Assembly (NCBI RefSeq): GCF_050947335.1
Contig: NW_027474096.1
Span: 23,839 to 87,838 of the forward strand
DNA: 64,000 nucleotides
Origin: Megachile rotundata
Taxonomy: Eukaryota > Arthropoda > Insecta > Hymenoptera > Megachilidae
Direction of reading: 5' to 3'
Positions 57,401 through 64,000 of this stretch are shown here, piece by piece. A program made the translations under genes and the position numbers. Positions within the stretch are counted from its first letter, which is position 1. Each line of letters opens with the position of its first letter. The notes below the pieces were generated by a model. The model did no database searches. It was not told the DNA's origin and saw only the letters and a list, made by a program, of their open reading frames with translations.

Positions 57401-58815
57401 CATAATGTGGCCAATAATATGAATTAGATTAATAATAATAAGAATAATGAGCATAGTAATTGTCGTTCTATCGACCATGGAAGCATAATATGGCTAATAA
57501 TATGAATTAGATTGATAATAATAAGAGTAATAAGTATAGTAATTGTCGTTCTATCGAACATATAAGCATAATATCGCTCATAATATGTTAGATTGATAAC
57601 AATAAGAGTAATAAGTATAGTAATTGCCGTTCTATCGATCATATATGCATAATGTGGCCAATAATATGAGTTAGATTGATAATAATAAGAGTAATAAGTA
57701 TAGTAATTGTAGTTCTACCGATCATATCTGCACAATATGGTTAATAATATGAGTTAGATTAGTAGTAATGAGTGTAATAAGTATAGTAATTGTCGTCCTA
57801 TCGATCATATAAGCATAATATGGCGAATAATATGATTTAGACTGATAATAATAAGAGTAATAGGTATAGTAATTGTCGTTCTATCGATCATATAAGCATA
57901 ATATCGCTAATAATATGAGTTAGATTGATAACAATAAGAGTAATAAGTATAGTAATTGCCGTTCTATCGATCATATATGCATAATGTGGCCAATAATATG
58001 AGTTAGATTGATAATAATAAGAGTAATAAGTATAGTAATTGTCGTTCCATCGATCATATCTGCACAATATGGTTAATAATATCAGTTAGATTAATATTAA
58101 TGAGTGTAACAAGTATAGTAATTCTCGTTTTATCGATCATATAAGAATAATATGGCGAATAATATGATTTAGATTGATAATAATAAGAGTAATAAGTATA
58201 GTAATTGTCGTTCTATCGATCATATCTGCACAATATGGTTAATAATATGAGTTAGATTAATAGTAATGAGTGTAATAAGTATAGTAATTGTCGTTCTATC
58301 GATCATATAAGCATAATATGGCTAATAATATGAGTTAGATTGATAATAATAAGAGTAATAACTATAGTAATTGCCGTTCTATCGATCATATAAGCATAAT
58401 ATGGCGAATTATATGATTTAGATTGATAATAATAAGAGTACTAAGTATAGTAATTGTCGTTCTATCGATCATATAAGCATCATATGGTTAATAATATGAG
58501 TTAGATTAATAATAATAAGAGTAATAGGTATAGTAATTGTCGTCTATCGATCATATAAGCATAATATGGCTAATAATATGAATTAGATTGATAATAATAA
58601 GAGCAATAAGTATAGTAATTGTCGTTCTATCGATCATATAAGCATAATATGGCAAATAATATGATTTAGATTGATAATAATAAGAGTAATATGTATAGTA
58701 TATGCCGTTCTATCGACCATATAAGCATAATATGGCGAATAATATGATTTGGATTGATAATAATAAGAGTACTAAGTATAGTAATTGTCGTTCTATCGAT
58801 CATATAAGCATAATA
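54421..58815 (+). repeat. Macro-tandem unit 1 (4395 bp)
   Basis: Starts at atcgctaataatatgagtta followed by gattaataat. Contains atatagattag (55758), cggtcat (55813), gcatgatatcgc, gtcgtctatc (57131, 1 bp short), cgctcataatatgttag (57586, 2 bp short) and gtcgtctatc again (58540). Step to unit 2: 53 monomers less those 4 bp. The segment 55.7-56.8 kb also matches 40.7-41 kb and 50.1-50.5 kb, so this unit was assembled from domain IV material plus new variants. Confidence 0.9.
57581..57592 (+). repeat. 2 bp-shorter monomer marker (aatatgttag)
   Basis: The usual atatgagttag has lost two bases. The same loss is at ~61898 in macro-tandem unit 2. The frame change is part of why a 72-codon minus-strand frame stays open at 57424-57642 and again at 61736-61954, 4312 bp apart. 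Confidence 0.85.
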
Positions 58816-61800
58816 TCGCTAATAATATGAGTTAGATTAATAATAATAAGAGTAATAAGTATAGTAATTGTCGTTCTATCGATCATATGAGCATAATATG
58901 GCGAATAATATCATTTAGATTGATAATAATATGAGTAATACGTATAGTAATTGTCGTTCTATCGATCATATACGCATAATATGGCTAATAATATGAGTTA
59001 GCTTGATAATAATAAGAGTAATAAGTTTAGTAATTGTCGTTCTATCGATCATATAAGCATAATATGGCTAATAATATGAATTAGATTGATAATAATAAGA
59101 GTAATAAGTATAGTAATTGTCGTTCTATCGATCATATTAGCATAATATGGCGAATAATATCATTTAGATTGATAATAATATGAGTATTAATTATAGTAAT
59201 TGTCGTTCTATCGATCATATAAGCATAATATGGCTAATAATATGAATTAGATTGATAATAATAAGAGTAATAAGTATAGTAATTGTCGTTCTATCGATCA
59301 TATAAGCATAATATGGCTAATAATATGAATTAGATTGATAATAATAAGAGTAATAAGTATAGTAATTGTCGTTCTATCGATCATATTAGCACAATATCGC
59401 TAATAATATGAGTTAGCTTGATAATAATAAGAGTAATAAGTATAGTAATTGTCGTTCTATCGATCATATCTGCACAATATGGTTAATAATATGAGTTAGA
59501 TTAATAGTAATGAGTGTAATAAGTATAGTAATCGTCGTTCGATCGATCATATAAGAATAATATGGCGAATAATATGATTTAGATTGATAATAATAAGAGT
59601 AATAAGTATAGTGATTGTCGTTCTATCGATCATATAAGCATAATATGTCTAATAATATGAGTTAGATTGATAATAATAAGAGTAATAAGTATAGTAATTG
59701 TCGTTCTATCGATCATATAAGCATAATATGGTTAATAATATGAGTTAGATTAATAATAATAAGAGTAATAAGTATAGTAATTGTCGTTCTATCGATCATA
59801 TGAGCATAATATGGCGAATAATATCATTTAGAATGATAATAATATGAGTAATCATTATAGTAATTGTCGTTCCATCGATCATATAAGCATAATATGGCTA
59901 ATAATATGAGTTAGCTTGATAACAATAAGAGTAATAAGTTTAGTAATTGTCGTTCTATCGATCATATAAGCATAATATGGCTAATAATATGAATTAGATT
60001 GATAATAATAAGAGTAATAAGTATAGTAATTGTCGTTCTATCGATCATATTAGCATAATATGGCGAATAATATCATTTAGATTGATAATAATATGAGTAA
60101 TAATTATAGTAATTGTCGTTCTATCGATCATATAAGGATAATATGGCTAATAATATAGATTAGATTGATAATAATAAGAGTAATAAGTATAGTAATTGTC
60201 GTTCTATCGGTCATATAAGCATAATATGGCTAATAATATGAATTAGATTGATAATAATAAGAGTAATAAGTATAGTAATTGTCGTTCTATCGATCATATA
60301 AGCATGATATCGCTAATAATATGAGTTAGCTTGATAATAATAAGAGTAATAAGTATAGTAATTGTCGTTCTATCGATCATATCTGCACAATATGGTTAAT
60401 AATATGAGTTAGATTAATAGTAATGAGTGTAATAAGTATAGTAATTGTCGTTCTATCGATCATATAAGAATAATATGGCGAATAATATGATTTAGATTGA
60501 TAATAATAAGAGTAATAAGTATAGTAATTGTCGTTCTATCGATCATATAAGCATAATATGGCTAATAATATGAGTTAGATTGATAATAATAAGAGTAATA
60601 ACTATAGTAATTGTCGTTCTATCGATCACATAAGCATAATAAGGTTAATAATATTTATTAGATTAATAATAATATGAATAATAAGTATAGTAATTGTCGT
60701 TCTATCGACCATGGAAGCATAATATGGCTAATAATACGAGTTAGATTGATAATAATAAGAGTAATAAGTACAGTAATTGTCGTTCTATCGATCATATCTG
60801 CACAATATGGTTAATAATATGAGTTAGATTAATAGTAATGAGTGTAATAAGTATAGTAATTGTCGTTCTATCGACCATGGAAGCATAATATGGCTAATAA
60901 TACGAGTTAGATTGGTAATAATAAGAGTAATAAGTATAGTAATTGTCGTTCTATCGATCATATAAGCATAATATGGCTAATAATATGAATTAGATTGATA
61001 ATAATAAGAGTAATAAGTATAGTAATTGTCGTTCTATCGATCATATAAGCATAATATCGCTAATAATATGAGTTAGCTTGATAATAATAAGAGTAATAAG
61101 TATAGTAATTGTCGTTCTATCGATCATATCTGCACAATATGGTTAATAATATGAGTTAGATTAATAGTAATGAGTGTAATAAGTATAGTAATTGTCGTTC
61201 TATCGATCATATAAGAATAATATCGCTAATAATATGAGTTAGATTAATAATAATAAGAGTAATAAGTATAGTAATTGTCGTTCTATCGATCATATGAGCA
61301 TAATATGGCGAATAATATCATTTAGATTGATAATAATAAGAGTACTAAGTATAGTAATTGTCGTTCTATCGATCATATAAGCATCATATGGTTAATAATA
61401 TGAGTTAGATTAATAATAATAAGAATAATAAGTATAGTAATTGTCGTCTATCGATCATATAAGCATAATATGGCTAATAATATGAATTAGATTGATAATA
61501 ATAACAGTAATAAGTATAGTAATTGTCGTTCTATCGATCATGGAAGCATAATATGGCTAATAATATGAATTAGATTGATAATAATAAGAGTAATAAGTAT
61601 AGTGATTGTCGTTCTATCGATCATATAAGCATAATATCGCTAATAATATGAGTTAGATTGATAACAATAAGAGTAATAAGTATAGTAATTGCCGTTCTAT
61701 CGATCATATATGCATAATGTGGCCAATAATATGAGTTAGATTAATAATAATAAGAATAATGAGCATAGTAATTGTCGTTCTATCGACCATGGAAGCATAA

Positions 61801-63376
61801 TATGGCTAATAATATGAATTAGATTGATAATAATAAGAGTAATAAGTATAGTAATTGTCGTTCTATCGAACATATAAGCATAATATCGCTCATAATATGT
61901 TAGATTGATAACAATAAGAGTAATGAGTATAGTAATTGCCGTTCTATCGATCATATATGCATAATGTGGCCAATAATATGAGTTAGATTGATAATAATAA
62001 GAGTAATAAGTATAGTAATTGTAGTTCTACCGATCATATCTGCACAATATGGTTAATAATGTGAGTTAGATTAGTAGTAATGAGTGTAATAAGTATAGTA
62101 ATTGTCGTCCTATCGATCATATAAGCATAATATGGCGAATAATATGATTTAGACTGATAATAATAAGAGTAATAGGTATAGTAATTGTCGTTCTATCGAT
62201 CATATAAGCATAATATCGCTAATAATATGAGTTAGATTGATAACAATAAGAGTAATAAGTATAGTAATTGCCGTTCTATCGATCATATATGCATAATGTG
62301 GCCAATAATATGAGTTAGATTGATAATAATAACAGTAATAAGTATAGTAATTGTCGTTCTATCGATCATATAAGCATCATATGGTTAATAATATGAGTTA
62401 GATTAATAATAATAACAGTAATAAGTATAGTAATTGTCGTTCTATCGCTCATATAAGAATAATATCGCTAATAATATGAGTTAGATTGATAACAATAAGA
62501 GTAATAAGTATAGTAATTGCCGTTCTATCGATCATATATGCATAATGTGGCCAATAATATGAGTTAGATTGATAATAATAAGAGTAATAAGTATAGTAAT
62601 TGTCGTTCCATCGATCATATCTGCACAATATGGTTAATAATATCAGTTAGATTAATATTAATGAGTGTAACAAGTATAGTAATTCTCGTTTTATCGATCA
62701 TATAAGAATAATATGGCGAATAATATGATTTAGATTGATAATAATAAGAGTAATAAGTATAGTAATTGTCGTTCTATCGATCATATCTGCACAATATGGT
62801 TAATAATATGAGTTAGATTAATAGTAATGAGTGTAATAAGTATAGTAATTGTCGTTCTATCGATCATATAAGCATAATATGGCTAATAATATGAGTTAGA
62901 TTGATAATAATAAGAGTAATAACTATAGTAATTGCCGTTCTATCGATCATATAAGCATAATATGGCGAATTATATGATTTAGATTGATAATAATAAGAGT
63001 ACTAAGTATAGTAATTGTCGTTCTATCGATCATATAAGCATCATATGGTTAATAATATGAGTTAGATTAATAATAATAAGAGTAATAAGTATAGTAATTG
63101 TCGTCTATCGATCATATAAGCATAATATGGCTAATAATATGAATTAGATTGATAATAATAAGAGTAATAAGTATAGTAATTGTCGTTCTATCGATCATAT
63201 AAGCATAATATGGCAAATAATATGATTTAGATTGATAATAATAAGAGTAATATGTATAGTATATGCCGTTCTATCGACCATATAAGCATAATATGGCGAA
63301 TAATATGATTTGGATTGATAATAATAAGAGTAATAAGTATAGTAATTGTCGTTCTATCGATCATATAAGCATAATA
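58816..63376 (+). repeat. Macro-tandem unit 2 (~4561 bp)
   Basis: Same order as unit 1. cggtcat lies 4395 bp later (60208). One monomer is missing at ~61.22 kb (a hybrid ataagaataatatcgct), reducing the offset to 4312 bp. Three monomers are gained at ~62.31-62.56 kb, raising it to 4561 bp. Private bases include gtgattg near 59612, ataaggataat near 60133 and cataataaggtt near 60640. Confidence 0.9.
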
Positions 63377-64000
63377 TCGCTAATAATATGAGTTAGATTG
63401 ATAATAATAAGAGTAATAAGTATAGTAATTGTCGTTCTATCGATCATATTAGCATAATATGGCGAATAATATCATTTAGATTGATAATAATATGAGTATT
63501 AATTATAGTAATTGTCGTTCTATCGATCATATAAGCATAATATGGCTAATAATATGAATTAGATTGATAATAATAAGAGTAATAAGTATAGTAATTGTCG
63601 TTCTATCGATCATATAAGCATAATATGGCTAACAATATGAATTAGATTGATAATAATAAGAGTAATAAGTATAGTAATTGTCGTTCTATCGATCATATTA
63701 GCATAATATGGCGAATAATATCATTTAGATTGATAATAATATGAGTATTAATTATAGTAATTGTCGTTCTATCGATCATATAAGCATAATATGGCTAATA
63801 ATATGAATTAGATTGATAATAATAAGAGTAATAAGTATAGTAATTGTCGTTCTATCGATCATATAAGCATAATATGGCTAATAATATGAATTAGATTGAT
63901 AATAATAAGAGTAATAAGTATAGTAATTGTCGTTCTATCGATCATATTAGCACAATATCGCTAATAATATGAGTTAGCTTGATAATAATAAGAGTAATAA
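63377..64000 (+). repeat. Macro-tandem unit 3 (start only)
   Basis: Begins with the same atcgctaataatatgag junction but reads gattgataat. It then joins tattagcat monomers, skipping about three monomers present in units 1 and 2. It runs off the window end. Confidence 0.75.
63448..63946 (+). repeat. Local 3-monomer tandem duplication (2 x 249 bp)
   Basis: The trio tattagcat/gagtattaatt, gaattag, gaattag occurs twice, with cgatcatatta at 63441, 63690 and 63939 (249 bp steps). One copy has the private state ctaacaatatg at ~63630. Units 1 and 2 have the trio once. Confidence 0.85.

Larger units (their letters stand above)
1..64000 (+). repeat. Uninterrupted 83 bp satellite DNA array (771 monomers)
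   Basis: The core agtaattgtcgttctatcga recurs about every 83 bp from the first line to the last, always on the + strand. Examples of the tagtaat start are 14, 97, 180 and 263. The window begins and ends in the same monomer phase. The net indel balance is five 1 bp losses in gtaatgtcg, four 1 bp losses in gtcgtctatc, two 2 bp losses in atatgttag, three 1 bp gains and one 7 bp gain, totalling -3. This fits exactly 771 monomers. Because 83 is not a multiple of 3, the reading frame rotates at each monomer and stop codons appear in all frames, which explains the lack of ORFs. Such arrays are known as satellite DNA of eukaryotic heterochromatin. The family is not one I recognise. Both ends of the array lie outside the window. 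Confidence 0.98.
54420..64000 (+). repeat. Satellite domain V (macro-tandem of a ~4.4-4.6 kb unit)
   Basis: Two full units and the start of a third are present, beginning near 54421, 58816 and 63377. The first step is 4395 bp (53 monomers less 4 bp from four small deletions). The second unit differs by loss of one monomer and gain of three, giving ~4561 bp. The array continues past the window end. Only satellite sequence is present. Confidence 0.85.

Noticed and set aside
57424..57642. 72-codon minus-strand open frame
   Set aside because: It lies wholly within satellite monomers. The product is an Ile/Leu/Thr-rich string that repeats itself with the 83 bp unit, and the frame stays open only because of small indels such as the 2 bp loss near 57586. 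No ribosome-binding, splice or codon-use evidence supports it.
61736..61954. Second identical 72-codon minus-strand open frame
   Set aside because: It is the copy of the first, 4312 bp downstream in macro-tandem unit 2. Identity reflects recent DNA duplication, not protein conservation.
1..64000. CRISPR array
   Set aside because: There are no unique spacers. The whole 83 bp period is repeated, and variation is scattered point substitutions rather than repeat-spacer alternation.
1..64000. CENP-B box in each monomer
   Set aside because: The required TTCG....A..CGGG pattern is absent on both strands. The cgttctatcgatc core shares only a few bases with it.
1..64000. Telomeric repeat, rDNA spacer or tRNA-derived repeat
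   Set aside because: There are no TTAGG/TTAGGG/TTTAGGG-type tracts, no rRNA segments, and no A-box/B-box or cloverleaf-like bases in the monomer.
1..64000. Protein-coding repeat gene (for example a repetitive structural protein)
   Set aside because: 83 bp is not a multiple of 3 and stops occur in every frame within two or three monomers.

Overview
The whole 64 kb window is one uninterrupted, head-to-tail satellite DNA array. The repeat unit is an AT-rich 83 bp monomer (consensus 24% GC: 34 A, 29 T, 14 G, 6 C). I count 771 consecutive monomers plus the first 10 bases of the next. The count is supported by bookkeeping: 771 x 83 minus the net 3 bp of indels I found gives exactly 63,990 bp. All monomers lie in the same orientation. 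I see no gene, RNA gene, transposon, simple-sequence tract or unique-sequence island anywhere. An array of this kind points to constitutive heterochromatin (centromeric, pericentromeric, subtelomeric, or a sex or B chromosome) of a eukaryote. I do not recognise the satellite family and cannot name the organism.

The array is organised on several scales. (1) Monomers fall into about a dozen recurrent variants, marked by diagnostic bases in the middle and 3' part of the unit. The segment at monomer positions ~14-37 (agtaattgtcg, then ttctatcgatca) changes much less. (2) The variants recur in fixed orders, giving higher-order repeats with lengths that are whole numbers of monomers: 12 monomers (995 bp, including a 1 bp deletion), 15 (1245 bp), 23 (1909 bp) and 26-29 (2.16-2.41 kb). 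(3) These are embedded in larger duplications: 2905 bp (35 monomers), 4813 bp (58), 4980 bp (60), 4395 bp (53) and roughly 9.05-9.55 kb (109-115). (4) Some blocks also match at about 20 kb and 29 kb distance.

Layout by variant content, with soft boundaries. Domain I (1-14.6 kb) carries NcoI-type monomers and the ttataatatgagatag variant, with the 35- and 12-monomer duplications. Domain II (14.6-23.1 kb) holds a triplicated ~2.3 kb block marked by a 1 bp insertion (cgtcaaatat). Domain III (23.1-36.5 kb) is marked by gcgactaatatg and atgcataatgtgg monomers and contains the 23-monomer and 60-monomer duplications. Domain IV (36.5-54.4 kb) is essentially one ~9.3 kb superblock present twice. Domain V (54.4 kb to the end) is a macro-tandem of a ~4.4-4.6 kb unit, with two copies and the start of a third at the window edge.

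There is no coding pathway to describe. What the window records is how a satellite grows: monomer-register unequal exchange or amplification, with very few independent indels. The two 72-codon open frames in Domain V are chance by-products of repeat indels and are not annotated as genes. All boundaries and offsets were worked out by eye from diagnostic variants. Offsets are exact where quoted from paired markers; block edges are accurate to about one monomer.
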